From: Gemmatimonadota bacterium
GTDB lineage: Bacteria; Latescibacterota; UBA2968; UBA8231
Length of the DNA stretch: 64,000 nt
Assembly: GCA_018672475.1 (NCBI GenBank)
Contig: JABHFS010000146.1
Location: 1-64,000 of the forward strand
Direction of reading: 5' to 3'
The notes under the pieces are model-generated. The model saw only the letters and a program-made list of their open reading frames with translations. It was not told where the DNA came from and made no database searches. The first letter of the stretch is position 1. Each line of letters begins with the position of its first letter. Made by a program: the position numbers and the translations under genes. Positions 7,937 through 17,029 of this stretch are shown here, piece by piece.

Positions 7937-9874
7937 TCAGCCGAGGATGAAGACCAGGCCCGTTACTCCTGTGAACCAACTGACAATTAACCAGAATCCG
8001 GCTGAACCAAAAGCACCCAATACTGATCCGAGGAAGAGCGGACGTAGACGCGTATAGAGAAATGCCCCACCGTATTTGAGGATCAAGGCTTTGCAAAGCC
8101 AAGCGATAAAGACGGAGAACCACACGTGAAATACGGGGTGGGTCAAACCCAAGGTCAAGCCGATGGGGTGAATAGGAAAACCGACGAATCGGGCTTTGAT
8201 AAAAGTTAGTATACCCATTAGTAGCGCACCTATGCCGGTAAAGCCAAGATGCCAGAACTGGACCGGTTCCGGATTCTTGATATTGCGGGAGATCCAATTG
8301 CCCGTATAAGAGGGGAGACCGTTGAATTGCCAACCGCTGAGATTGATACCGCCGTATTGGTACGATAGCTCGATGACGGCGTAAGCGGAGCCGCAAAGAG
8401 TGATTATGATGGCCAAGATGATGGCCCAGAATAGCCTGCGGGATTCCAAGCGGGTGACTTCGGCCAATTTTAGCCCGGTGGCTGCGGAGGCCATGACAAA
8501 GGTGCGAATATCGGCAGACCAAGCGAAATTGAGCCCGAGGGCTGTTAAGCCGGCGGGGCCGACGACGGCAGATCCCATGGTGTTAACGGTAAATACAGGA
8601 GAACAAACGGTAGCCCGACCGTAGGCCAGGCCGGTTTGCGAAACAATGCGGGCTAAGCCAATAAAAATCACTAAGGACGACAGCAGAAATACCAGCGCGG
8701 TAGGTAGATTCATCCCCGCCATGGTCAACCAGATCAAGCATAGGCCAAAACCGCCGGTTGCCCCGAATGTAGCGGCCCGATAAGAGAGCAATTCTCCACT
8801 ATCGTCAATCGACTCGTCACCGCGAAAGGCTTTGCGGAAGACGTCCCTGAGGTGCTCCCGGCTATTCCAGAAACTGGAGAAGACAAGGAAGAATAATGCT
8901 CCCAAGGCGATATGGGCGACACTCGGCGGGGCTGGATCGGAAAAAGGTTGGATCGGTCCTATACTCCAACCAAGCATGCGTTGGATGCCTGTTTGCAATA
9001 GCGCTAAAAATGCGAAAAACCACACGCCAAAAGAAACATCGAGGCTGAGTAAGTAGGCTAAACCTATTACTTCGAAACGGGGCGTGCAGTTCATGTAGAC
9101 CGAATTGCGCATAATTGGCACGATTAGATTCAGGTCTATGCGCGGAATGAAGTTATAGAAGGCGTGTAGCCCGTTGATTAGGTTAATCAAGAAGGGCAGC
9201 GAGAAGCCAACCCAAGTGAGGTAATTGCGGAAAATCGCCGGTAAAAACTTATCCTTGGTTTGTTGGCTCATCTCCATCGGTAAGGTGGCTAATGGAAAGA
9301 GTAAGCGCTCGCGTTCAACCCATTGTTTGCGTAGCATGACCAATAGGCACAGGCTGACGCAATAGAGGGTTGTGACGAAGAGGCCCCAGCTGCAAAGTGG
9401 GATAAGCCAAGTCGCCCAAGGCAGGCCAGCACCGTGCGTCCCCCCTTCAAAGAGCTGCCAGATTGCGTCCTGCTCATCGGGTATTAGCCAGACGGGCAAG
9501 TGCGGTTGGATCAGAGATATCCACTCGTTTTCAGGGGTGGCGTAGTAGAAAAAACCCGCCATTAGCGGGATGAGATTCATAGTGAAACCCCAAGAAGGAA
9601 TGGCGCAAGCTACGATCATCATTATGTAGATCGTAGCCAATTCGCCCGTTCGCAGGGCTGAACCTGTCAATATTTTAGCGAGGGGGTTTATAAGTAGGGT
9701 TAAAATGAAAAATATAAAAATCGCAGCACCGGCTGAAAAATCGGCAGCCATCGGGGAGCCCCTTAGGACTAAGACGCCATAGGGCTCACCCATGGCGATC
9801 GCCAAACAACAGATCAAGCCAATGGAAACGGCTCTAGCCGATACGCCACGTGATTGTGATGCCGGTCCGTCCAT
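7937..9874 (-). CDS. Polytopic membrane protein, DUF6785/OPT-like
   Basis: A 645-residue integral membrane protein with about 14 hydrophobic segments. A cytoplasmic or periplasmic loop near residues 110-150 carries conserved-looking aromatic and acidic residues (YYATPENEW). The pattern, including the N-terminal SARAVSIGLICCLAIAMGEPYGV segment start, resembles the DUF6785/DUF6784 proteins, which are distantly related to oligopeptide transporters and common in candidate phyla and Planctomycetes. No substrate is known. The ATG at 9874 is preceded by AAAGG at a proper distance. It is convergent with the RecJ-like gene and divergent from the secreted CBM9-like gene, and seems monocistronic. The family assignment is from memory of sequence style. 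Confidence 0.6.
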   Translation of the reverse strand: MDGPASQSRGVSARAVSIGLICCLAIAMGEPYGVLVLRGSPMAADFSAGAAIFIFFILTLLINPLAKILTGSALRTGELATIYIMMIVACAIPSWGFTMNLIPLMAGFFYYATPENEWISLIQPHLPVWLIPDEQDAIWQLFEGGTHGAGLPWATWLIPLCSWGLFVTTLYCVSLCLLVMLRKQWVERERLLFPLATLPMEMSQQTKDKFLPAIFRNYLTWVGFSLPFLINLINGLHAFYNFIPRIDLNLIVPIMRNSVYMNCTPRFEVIGLAYLLSLDVSFGVWFFAFLALLQTGIQRMLGWSIGPIQPFSDPAPPSVAHIALGALFFLVFSSFWNSREHLRDVFRKAFRGDESIDDSGELLSYRAATFGATGGFGLCLIWLTMAGMNLPTALVFLLSSLVIFIGLARIVSQTGLAYGRATVCSPVFTVNTMGSAVVGPAGLTALGLNFAWSADIRTFVMASAATGLKLAEVTRLESRRLFWAIILAIIITLCGSAYAVIELSYQYGGINLSGWQFNGLPSYTGNWISRNIKNPEPVQFWHLGFTGIGALLMGILTFIKARFVGFPIHPIGLTLGLTHPVFHVWFSVFIAWLCKALILKYGGAFLYTRLRPLFLGSVLGAFGSAGFWLIVSWFTGVTGLVFILG

Positions 9875-10433
9875 GATTTACCTTTGGGGAATGCCGGTTG
9901 GATCTCGCACAAAAGCAGTGTTTATTAACACGTGTTTTTGAAAAACTTGCCCGATGGGGCGCCATACTGTGGCAGTATTTTTGAGAAGAGAGAAAGTCTC
10001 GTTAAATCCCAAAGCATTGTCAACGAGAGTTAAAGTCTATTTCAATGGAATAATAATCAGATCAAATGAATATTTATATCCGAAAGTCGATGAAATGGGC
10101 TTTTAACTCTATATCAGAGAGCTCGAAATAGGGACAATAGACCTAATAAAATGCAATATCACATAGGTTTACTATCTTGTTGGTACTACATGATAGGTTG
10201 AAACAATGAATATATATATATTTACAATTCCCTTGACATAGCGGTTCGCCAATGGTATTATTTCCGATAATACGCTCAATTATTATATGCGGAGATATCA
10301 GAAGGAGGCTTTGTCTGGCAATCTGCTTATGTGGCTTTTCTGATGTTTACCGATTGATGTTTGAGATAAATCAACCGGTCGAGGCTCTCTCGGCCATTAT
10401 TTCACGTCCACCGAGCAACTTGGAGGTTTCCTG
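9875..10433. other. AT-rich divergent intergenic region
   Basis: This 559-bp gap has no convincing gene. It contains the palindrome AACACGTGTT (9927-9936), a small hairpin with ATACTG/CAGTAT arms and a T4 run (9964-9982), and a TA-rich stretch (TATATATATA near 10211-10220). A strong promoter for the downstream secreted protein sits at 10233-10261. Assuming a start of transcription near 10268, that gene has a leader of roughly 165 nt, long enough to carry regulatory structure. I recognise no known riboswitch in it. A short frame at 10252-10434 is not supported by a ribosome site. Confidence 0.5.
10233..10261 (+). promoter_or_regulatory. Strong sigma-70-type promoter for the CBM9-like gene
   Basis: TTGACA at 10233-10238, a 17-nt spacer, then TATTAT at 10256-10261: a perfect -35 box and a near-perfect -10 box at ideal spacing. 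It lies about 170 nt upstream of the secreted CBM9-like gene and fits that gene's optimal ribosome site and biased codon use. Confidence 0.75.
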
Positions 10434-11333
10434 ATGAAGAAACTCGGTATTATTTTTGCCCTAGGTGCTATTTTGGTCGCTTCGTCGGCTGATGCGCATC
10501 AGGCGTCCTATTTTATGCCACAGGTTCCCCAGCCTGACAACATGGTTATCGACGGCAACGACGATGACTGGGGTTGGATTGACCCGGCTTTCGCTATCAA
10601 CCCGGACAACATGTTCGAGATTCTTGGTAGCGAGTGGCCGCCGGCCAAGGATGACTGGGACTGCATTCTCTATGTCGCATGGAGCTCGTCCCCAGATAAC
10701 TCGCTTTATTATTTCGCCCGCGTGACCGATGACTCTTTGGGCCTCTTCGTTGAGAACCCACAAGAGTATTGGAAGGACGATTCGCTGGAAATTATCGTTG
10801 ATGCCGATCACTCGAGCGAGAACTTCAACGAGACCGAAATGACCTCTGGCCAGCAGTATGGTATCCGCGTGTTGCCCGCCGCCGGTCAGAAGGACAGCTG
10901 GATCTTCAACGTTCCCCAGGAGAGCATCCTGTGGTCGACCGAAGAGCCTTTCTTCGTTTACGAGTGGACCTTGGATCCGCCGGACGCCAGGCCCCTCGAA
11001 CAGCCCGCCGGCTCGTCGGTTACCTATACCTACGAGGTCAAGCAGGCGTTGTGGACATTCCACGACAAGACCGGTCCTGATGGCAGCCAGCGTCACCTCT
11101 TCGGTCCCGACCAGATCATTGGTTTGACCTTCCAGTTCGACGAGACTGAGAATCCCGAGTTGGGTCGTGAGAAGCAGCCCGGCACCACGCCGGTGAACGG
11201 TGCTTTTCAGGACAACTCGAACGGTTCTGATTTCATCTCTGTTGAGACTGAAGGCGCCGATGGTGGTGGTGGTGGTGGCACCGCTGTTGAAGCTGATAGC
11301 TGGGGTCGCATCAAGAGCTACATAGCCCAATAG
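10434..11333 (+). CDS. Secreted CBM9-like protein, probably highly expressed
   Basis: A 299-residue exported protein. A signal peptide (MKKLGIIFALGAILVASSADA) is followed by a domain beginning near residue 38 with IDGNDDDWGW. That opening, the Trp-rich beta strands, the YYFARVTDDSL and WKDDSLEI motifs, and overall size match carbohydrate-binding module family 9-like (CBM9/DOMON-like) domains. Residues near 275-282 form a six-glycine linker, and the chain ends with a short amphipathic tail (SWGRIKSYIAQ) of unknown role. The ribosome site GGAGG (10422-10426) is 7 nt before ATG. Codons are strongly biased to GAC, AAC, AAG and CGT compared with neighbours, a sign of high expression. Likely an abundant cell-surface or periplasmic sugar-binding or structural protein. 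Confidence 0.75.
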   Translation: MKKLGIIFALGAILVASSADAHQASYFMPQVPQPDNMVIDGNDDDWGWIDPAFAINPDNMFEILGSEWPPAKDDWDCILYVAWSSSPDNSLYYFARVTDDSLGLFVENPQEYWKDDSLEIIVDADHSSENFNETEMTSGQQYGIRVLPAAGQKDSWIFNVPQESILWSTEEPFFVYEWTLDPPDARPLEQPAGSSVTYTYEVKQALWTFHDKTGPDGSQRHLFGPDQIIGLTFQFDETENPELGREKQPGTTPVNGAFQDNSNGSDFISVETEGADGGGGGGTAVEADSWGRIKSYIAQ

Positions 11334-11391
11334 GGTTACTAATGTAACACGAGGACTGAGTACATCGTCTTTGTGTGCTTGTGAATAGGTG

Positions 11392-11433
11392 TAGATAAAG
11401 AGAGATGGAGGAAACTTCATCTCTCTTTATCTA
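11392..11433 (+). terminator. Perfect 16-bp hairpin between secreted-protein genes
   Basis: The arms TAGATAAAGAGAGATG (11392-11407) and CATCTCTCTTTATCTA (11418-11433) are perfectly complementary around a 10-nt loop. The stem is AU-rich and lacks an immediate T run (a T5 run lies at 11444-11448). It may therefore be a terminator or a 3'-end-stabilising and processing structure for the abundant upstream mRNA rather than a textbook terminator. An in-frame ATG at 11405 lies in the stem, making it a poor start for the next gene. Confidence 0.6.
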
Positions 11434-11500
11434 TCACCAACGGCTTTTTATGAGCAAGGTATACGGCGAGGACGTGAGTTTTCATAGGAAGGCATTCTCG

Positions 11501-12247
11501 ATGAGGATACGGAAAATCGCTACTGGTGGGCTACTATTGGCCCTTTATCTGGTCACGCTTTCCGGGTGCATCTCCCAAGTGGGACTGCGGCGTTTTACAA
11601 CCCCCCCCCAACCGGCACTTGAGCAGAACGAGGGGATGACGGTCTTGGATGACGGCACTATTATATATACCAAAGACCGCCTTGAGATTTCTTTGCAGGT
11701 GCTTGAGGATGGTTTTCTAAATCGGCAATTTGCATCTGCATCTAACCAGGGAGCAAAATCCACCAATCCCTATACTTATGGCGATTGGACGCCATGGGGA
11801 CAAGAATGGACGCCTAGCCGCTTTACGGTAGTCCTGCTCAAGGTGAAGAATTACGAATTCCCCAAAGTCTTTATTAATCCGGATGCACTCACCATAACAT
11901 CGTCGAACGAACGCATTTACAATGTGCTTGATGAGGGCTTGCTCGAAGATTATTTCAGCCCCTACCTCAGAGCTTACGCTGGAATTCAGCGGCGACAGTT
12001 CGAAGCCATCACGGATCAATTGAGACGCACTGTTTATCCGCCCGATATGGTATTTAGCGGTCAAGAAGCAACGGGGTATATCGTTTTCCCCGTGCTGCAT
12101 AAAGACGTCGACAGCTTTAATGTCAATGTGACCGACATGGCCGTACGGTTCAACTATAAAGGCGAACCAGTAGAGACGATAGACTTAGAATTCAAACTTG
12201 AACGCGAAATTTATCTGGCACTTCATCCGCGTGAGGAGAACCGGTAA
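11501..12247 (+). CDS. Hypothetical lipoprotein with C9 tract
   Basis: A 248-residue lipoprotein of unknown function. The N-terminus MRIRKIATGGLLLALYLVTL leads to the lipobox LSGC with Cys23. The start at 11501 is preferred because AGGAAGG lies 8 nt upstream and it gives a proper lipoprotein signal; an earlier in-frame ATG at 11405 lies inside a hairpin. The mature part is beta-rich with repeated aromatic residues (TYGDWTPWGQEWTPSRF near residue 95). A run of nine C (11601-11609) encodes TTPPQ just after the lipobox. The stop TAA shares its last base with the ATG of the following gene, so the two are translationally coupled. Probably membrane-anchored, with a role linked to the FlgD-domain protein downstream. 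Confidence 0.75.
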   Translation: MRIRKIATGGLLLALYLVTLSGCISQVGLRRFTTPPQPALEQNEGMTVLDDGTIIYTKDRLEISLQVLEDGFLNRQFASASNQGAKSTNPYTYGDWTPWGQEWTPSRFTVVLLKVKNYEFPKVFINPDALTITSSNERIYNVLDEGLLEDYFSPYLRAYAGIQRRQFEAITDQLRRTVYPPDMVFSGQEATGYIVFPVLHKDVDSFNVNVTDMAVRFNYKGEPVETIDLEFKLEREIYLALHPREENR

Positions 12248-14208
12248 TGAATCGGGCGATCGTCCGCATTGTGGCGGCTCTTATTTGTGTCTTTCCGTCC
12301 TTGCTCTCCGCCGAAGAATGGGTACTCGGTGGCAGCAGTGGGTTTTCCTGGAACGACCTGGTACAAGTTCGAGCTCAGATCGACGATCAAAGCAGTCCGG
12401 GTTCGGTACAAATCCGTGGGTTTACTCCGGATGAAAATATTATTGCGTCGCTAAATTGGAGTTATGGTAAGCCCAACGACTTAGTGAGTGAGGGCAGTGC
12501 AGCTCTTTGGGATAACTCAGCAGCCAGAAACCCCATGTCTTTAACTATCACAGATGGTGATGGAGCGACAGGGACCGACGATATTTTTAAAACGGCTGGG
12601 GTGGATCAGGACGGTCGAACATTCTTCTTGGATTTAGGTTCGCGCGTTCCGGCCGATAGTCTGGTCTTCTTTCCCCGGCAAGAGGGCACCTACGCGAATG
12701 GTAAACCCTTCAGTGATGATTTTGTGCGCAAGCATCGAATCTCGATGAACGACGGGCTCACCTATTCGAATGAACAACCCCTTTTTACCTTGCTACGCGA
12801 TATTCCGGTAAACCCAAACAGTATTTTTTCGATGAAGTTTCCCCAGCAGTTTATCCGCTTTGTGCAACTGCGGGTCGGTTCACGCAACCCCTTTGAAATT
12901 GCCGAGATAGAACTTTATGGAAATGGTTTTGTCCCGCGGGCCACTTATCGCAGTGATATTATCAACTTGGGTGACGTGTCCAATTACGGGACGATTTCCT
13001 GGGCGCAACGCGCTTTGGAGTTGGTAGGGGAAGAGTTGGTTGATTTGGGCGATTCAGAGCAGACTTCAGTAACGATTCGTATGAAGACCGGGCAGGACGA
13101 TAGCCCACTTGTCCACTTTGAAAAAATAGTCGATAAAGAAACTCGAGCCGTCAGCCAGGTGGTGGTTTCAGAGGCGGACTATAATTCGTTGTCTTCAGGT
13201 CAAAAAGGGGATATAGAGGACGATTCTGATCATTGGAGCCCGTGGTCGCTTCCTCTTGAATCGGGGCAGTTGATCCCGTTGCCCAGTCCACGGCCCTTTT
13301 TCCAATTACAGATAATTATGGAGAGTGAGTCGGTAACGCAAACGATTCGTATCGATTCGTTGACCATCGAACACTCTTTGCCTCCTGCCGCCGCTGTCGT
13401 TGGTGAGATCTCGTTGGCCGATGAACCCAATCCACCGGCTGATATCGGTGTAATTGATAAAGATGACGCTGTTGTATTGGCGAGTATAGATGGTGGCGAG
13501 GAAGTACTTTTCGCTTATGATATTCGGGCGACGATCACCAATACATCCCAGAAGGGTTTTGACGCTCTACGGATTGACACACCGACTCCGGCTCGCTTTG
13601 TCGGCCTGGAGATGGGCGATCCATTATTGGCAGTGCAGCCCGATGAGATCCGCGAGAATGGCGACAATCTCGAGGTGTTTTTTACAAGCAATAAAATCAC
13701 TTTTGACAATAATGTCCCCATGCGGATTTTCTTTGAGGGATCCACGGTGGTCTTTGGTACTATTTTTACTGGAACGGTTTGGGACACGCAATCGGAGATC
13801 TTGGGACAACCCATTCTTGAAGGCGATGCCAATTTCAGTGTCAGCACAAATTCTCTTCGCGTGGCATTAACCCAGAAGTCTGTAGGGGAAATTGTTCGCG
13901 GTGTTGAATTTAGTCCGCGAGTCTTCACACCGAATGGTGACGGCATTAACGACGCTATCGAAATAGAGTATACAGTCATTCAAATTTCGGAGCCAAGACC
14001 TATAAAAGTTGCGATTTACGACCTCGCAGGTAATCTCGTTCGCGTTTTGGCCAAAAGAGACCAGATCGGTGGAATCTATACTGAGACTTGGGATGGCAGG
14101 AACGAAGGTGGAGATGCAGTGCCGCCGGGGTCCTATCTTGTATTGCTCGAAGTCGAAAGTGGTATCGGCAAATTTAAGCGCATTGGTGTTATTGGCGTCG
14201 CTTACTAG
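12247..14208 (+). CDS. Secreted protein with FlgD/CHU_C-like C-terminal domain (paralog 1)
   Basis: A 653-residue exported protein with signal peptide MNRAIVRIVAALICVFPSLLSA. The N-terminal half contains a beta-sandwich-like region with the galactose-binding-style phrase FFLDLGSRVPADSLVFFPRQ (near residues 125-145). The C-terminal 100 residues form an Ig-like domain combining the CHU_C signature FTPNGDGIND (near 560) with the FlgD-type ending (YDLAGNLVRVL ... WDGRNEGG). In Bacteroidota, CHU_C-type domains can direct secretion or surface attachment; here that is inference. Two paralogs lie at 24973 and 27025, and all three end in V/I-A-Y. It follows the lipoprotein gene with a TAATG overlap and precedes an outer-membrane-type protein. 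Confidence 0.75.
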   Translation: MNRAIVRIVAALICVFPSLLSAEEWVLGGSSGFSWNDLVQVRAQIDDQSSPGSVQIRGFTPDENIIASLNWSYGKPNDLVSEGSAALWDNSAARNPMSLTITDGDGATGTDDIFKTAGVDQDGRTFFLDLGSRVPADSLVFFPRQEGTYANGKPFSDDFVRKHRISMNDGLTYSNEQPLFTLLRDIPVNPNSIFSMKFPQQFIRFVQLRVGSRNPFEIAEIELYGNGFVPRATYRSDIINLGDVSNYGTISWAQRALELVGEELVDLGDSEQTSVTIRMKTGQDDSPLVHFEKIVDKETRAVSQVVVSEADYNSLSSGQKGDIEDDSDHWSPWSLPLESGQLIPLPSPRPFFQLQIIMESESVTQTIRIDSLTIEHSLPPAAAVVGEISLADEPNPPADIGVIDKDDAVVLASIDGGEEVLFAYDIRATITNTSQKGFDALRIDTPTPARFVGLEMGDPLLAVQPDEIRENGDNLEVFFTSNKITFDNNVPMRIFFEGSTVVFGTIFTGTVWDTQSEILGQPILEGDANFSVSTNSLRVALTQKSVGEIVRGVEFSPRVFTPNGDGINDAIEIEYTVIQISEPRPIKVAIYDLAGNLVRVLAKRDQIGGIYTETWDGRNEGGDAVPPGSYLVLLEVESGIGKFKRIGVIGVAY

Positions 14209-14286
14209 ATGCCCCGAACGAAGTACGCAATAGTGTCGAATCTGAATTACGATAACTATGAAAACCCTAAAAGGGAGGGTTCCATC

Positions 14287-16920
14287 GTGAGGTGTATGCT
14301 CCGCGCATTTCTTATTGCCATTGCAGGCGTCGTCCTCCTAAACGATGCCGTTTCTGCGCAGCGGGTCGGTTCACTCACCGGACGCGAGCCGCAGGGTGTC
14401 GATGTCTATGACATGGCCATGACCCCCGCACAGAGGAAGTGGCAGTACCCGCAAAGCTTATATCATTTCTACCAGTGGACCGGTGAGGAATATAGTAACT
14501 ACGCCCGTGAGAATTACGAGCGGTATGTCGCGACGGAGCTTGAGGGCTTTCGCACATATGACCTATACGGTAATTATATCACTCGCGGTTTCGAGGTATA
14601 TAACTGGTCTGTCAACAGCCCGGTGACTTCGGGTAGTCTCGTGCGCAAGGGACCTAAATATCGATCGTGGTTCAGTAGCCTTATTGTCTCTTCGATGGCC
14701 AAAGGCCAGTTTTACTCCTCGATGACGATTGGAGAGGCACTGCGTACGACTTTGACTCCGTTGACGTTTTCTAAGCCGGCGTTTAATGGCGTACAATGGG
14801 ATTTTGCCTCAGATAAGTATCAGATGACCATTTTAGCTTCACGCTTAGCCTCTCCGGGGACCGCAATTCAGTTTGAAAATTCGCTCGGTCAGGTTCTGGG
14901 CGATATGACGAATATGTTTGGCGTTCATTCTAAGGTTCAGTTAGGTGATTTCTCCAAGTTGGGTTTCACCTACTTGAATATTGCCAACTTCTCGACGGGG
15001 CGTAAGCTCGGTGATAACTCGCTTAACGGCGTGCTTACAGAAGCCCAAAACGGCGGGAATATCGAGACGATCGTGCTCAGGCTCTCTGATGATTCACCTG
15101 AAGACGGTCGTGGCGGTGCGCAACTCTTCGCCGAACGCATTATCATTAACGGAGTCGATCACCCCGAAATCGTGCCTTCGCCACGTGGCGGTGTTCGACG
15201 CGCGGGTGTGATTGAGGCCAATGGTGCAGAAACCTTAGAGTTGACCTATAACGTTGCACGTGATTTTCGGCAGCAGCCCGATGACCAGATTACAACCTTT
15301 CAAGAGATTAAGGAAATCGAGTTCGAGTTGGTGATCGCTAACGATTACCGAATAGAAATTACCTCAAATCTCCAGGTTAACGGTCAGGGCGAACCAGTGT
15401 TCCTTGATGTCGAACGTGCGCACGGCAATGTCAGCGATGGTTCGAACCAGCGGTTTATCCGTTTCGAATATGGTTTGCCGACCGGTAAGGATATTATTGG
15501 CCTGAACTTCGATATCGACGATATCAAAGGTTTTAACTTGCGTTCGGAAATCGCCCTTAGCCGGGGGTTCCGCCGCTTTCCAAACCAGAACTTCCAGAAG
15601 CATGAATTGGCTAAGGACGATGGTCTTGCCTATTACGTCACGGCCTCCCAAGATGCTTACCCATTCTTCGCTTATGGTGAACTTTATCGCTTAGAACCTG
15701 AATATCAGACCAATGCCTTCATTTCTGATGCTCGTGGATTTATCGATTACGAAAATCCGGAGCGCTATAGTTTTGAATCCGTTGACGACAACGATGACCA
15801 GGATCGTTTTGCCGATTGGAAGCGCTTGTGGCAGAACGGCGATTTTGCCTTTGGCGAATCGCCGTTTGGTACTGGTGGTCAGGCTGATCCGCAAGTTTTC
15901 CCCGGTTACGACGAAAACTCGGATTTCATTTCGGATTTCAACCAGAATGACAATGGTCAGCCTGATTTCTCCGAACCGTTTCTGCGCTACAGTGTCGATC
16001 CGCCGGAGTTCCTATTTGGCGTCGATATGAACAATAACAATGTCATAGACCGTTTTGAGAATGATACTTTTGCCGACTACCCCTACCGCAAAGATCGCGA
16101 CGGTTGGAATGCCTATGGTGGTGCTTTTCTCACCGAAGCGATTAAAGTAACGGTTGGTAGCTCAACGGCCGATGAAATTAGCTCAAAGCGTTCTGCCGAG
16201 ATGACGTACGCCGTTTTGACGGGCCAATGGAACTGGCCCGGTATCGAAGCAAAGGCCTTTCAATACGCTCGGTTTGTCAAAGACGATATCGAAGATGATG
16301 TCATCCAATGGGTTGATCCGGATGGTTTTCAGGAGGTGATCGATCCGTTGATCACCCAGGATACCTTTGTCTGGACCGGCTATATGACATTTGATTATTT
16401 ACGCTTTAAGAATTTGAATATCTACAATAAGGTGAAATACGACTGGTTCAAACAGCGTGGCAGTCAGGCAGATGTCAAAGATGATCGACTCTTCTTGGGG
16501 GTAATCAATAAGATCGATTACCCGTTGCCAATTACTGATAACCTGTCCTTCTGGCCTCGGTGGAAGGGAATATATCGCAAGGTCAATCCGACATTCAGCA
16601 CCGATCTTGATATTTCCGAGTGGTCGCAGTTTTATATGTTGACCTCCAAATACTTCATTCTGCCGACGACCTTTATTGAGTATGGTGTAGAATTCAACTT
16701 GTTCCGCAACCTGAATACACGTCCCGAGATTTTGCCTCCAGGTTATGTTGGCGATTTTACGGGCACCGTTTTAGCCCTGCAATTATCGAACCGTTCAGCA
16801 TATCTAGGTTACTCGCTTACTATGAATACAGGTTTTCGCTGGGAGCGTAAGGCCTTTGAAGAGGCGACCGAGACTAATTCGCTACTCTTCATTCGAGTCT
16901 TTGCTGGTCTGCAGAACTAA
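14287..16920 (+). CDS. Large outer-membrane-type protein with Ca-binding-like loops
   Basis: An 877-residue exported protein. GTG 14287 is preferred since GGGAGGG (14273-14279) is 7 nt upstream and it gives a clean signal peptide ending LLNDAVSA; ATG 14296 is an alternative, and an in-frame ATG at 14209 has no ribosome site. The N-terminal part carries an aromatic-rich repeat-like stretch. Near residues 530-610 there are Asp/Asn-rich loops (DENSDFISDFNQNDNG, DMNNNNVIDRFEND) like EF-hand or dockerin-type calcium sites. The C-terminal 300 residues alternate aromatic and polar residues as in a transmembrane beta-barrel, ending FIRVFAGLQN. I do not recognise a named family. It follows paralog 1 of the FlgD-domain proteins and ends at a strong terminator, so it may anchor or export its neighbours. 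Confidence 0.65.
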   Translation: MRCMLRAFLIAIAGVVLLNDAVSAQRVGSLTGREPQGVDVYDMAMTPAQRKWQYPQSLYHFYQWTGEEYSNYARENYERYVATELEGFRTYDLYGNYITRGFEVYNWSVNSPVTSGSLVRKGPKYRSWFSSLIVSSMAKGQFYSSMTIGEALRTTLTPLTFSKPAFNGVQWDFASDKYQMTILASRLASPGTAIQFENSLGQVLGDMTNMFGVHSKVQLGDFSKLGFTYLNIANFSTGRKLGDNSLNGVLTEAQNGGNIETIVLRLSDDSPEDGRGGAQLFAERIIINGVDHPEIVPSPRGGVRRAGVIEANGAETLELTYNVARDFRQQPDDQITTFQEIKEIEFELVIANDYRIEITSNLQVNGQGEPVFLDVERAHGNVSDGSNQRFIRFEYGLPTGKDIIGLNFDIDDIKGFNLRSEIALSRGFRRFPNQNFQKHELAKDDGLAYYVTASQDAYPFFAYGELYRLEPEYQTNAFISDARGFIDYENPERYSFESVDDNDDQDRFADWKRLWQNGDFAFGESPFGTGGQADPQVFPGYDENSDFISDFNQNDNGQPDFSEPFLRYSVDPPEFLFGVDMNNNNVIDRFENDTFADYPYRKDRDGWNAYGGAFLTEAIKVTVGSSTADEISSKRSAEMTYAVLTGQWNWPGIEAKAFQYARFVKDDIEDDVIQWVDPDGFQEVIDPLITQDTFVWTGYMTFDYLRFKNLNIYNKVKYDWFKQRGSQADVKDDRLFLGVINKIDYPLPITDNLSFWPRWKGIYRKVNPTFSTDLDISEWSQFYMLTSKYFILPTTFIEYGVEFNLFRNLNTRPEILPPGYVGDFTGTVLALQLSNRSAYLGYSLTMNTGFRWERKAFEEATETNSLLFIRVFAGLQN

Positions 16921-16952
16921 TTTCCATCTAGCGATTTCCCCAAGTTAAGAGA

Positions 16953-16987
16953 AGCGCCCGGCATTCCCTCTGGGAACGCCGGGCGCT
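16953..16987 (+). terminator. Terminator after the outer-membrane protein gene
   Basis: A 16-bp GC-rich stem with one mismatch (AGCGCCCGGCATTCCC, loop TCT, GGGAACGCCGGGCGCT) begins 33 nt after the stop codon. It is followed by CTTGCGTTGT rather than a long T run. It separates the 10.4-16.9 kb set from the TPR/UnbV operon. Confidence 0.7.
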
Positions 16988-17029
16988 CTTGCGTTGTGTA
17001 TCTACGATACACCCTTATTTTTAAATGAG

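Noticed and set aside
10461-11420. Long open frame on the minus strand opposite the CBM9-like gene
   Set aside because: It mirrors the strong codon bias of the real gene, has no ribosome site or recognisable domain, and lies over a clear signal peptide-bearing protein.
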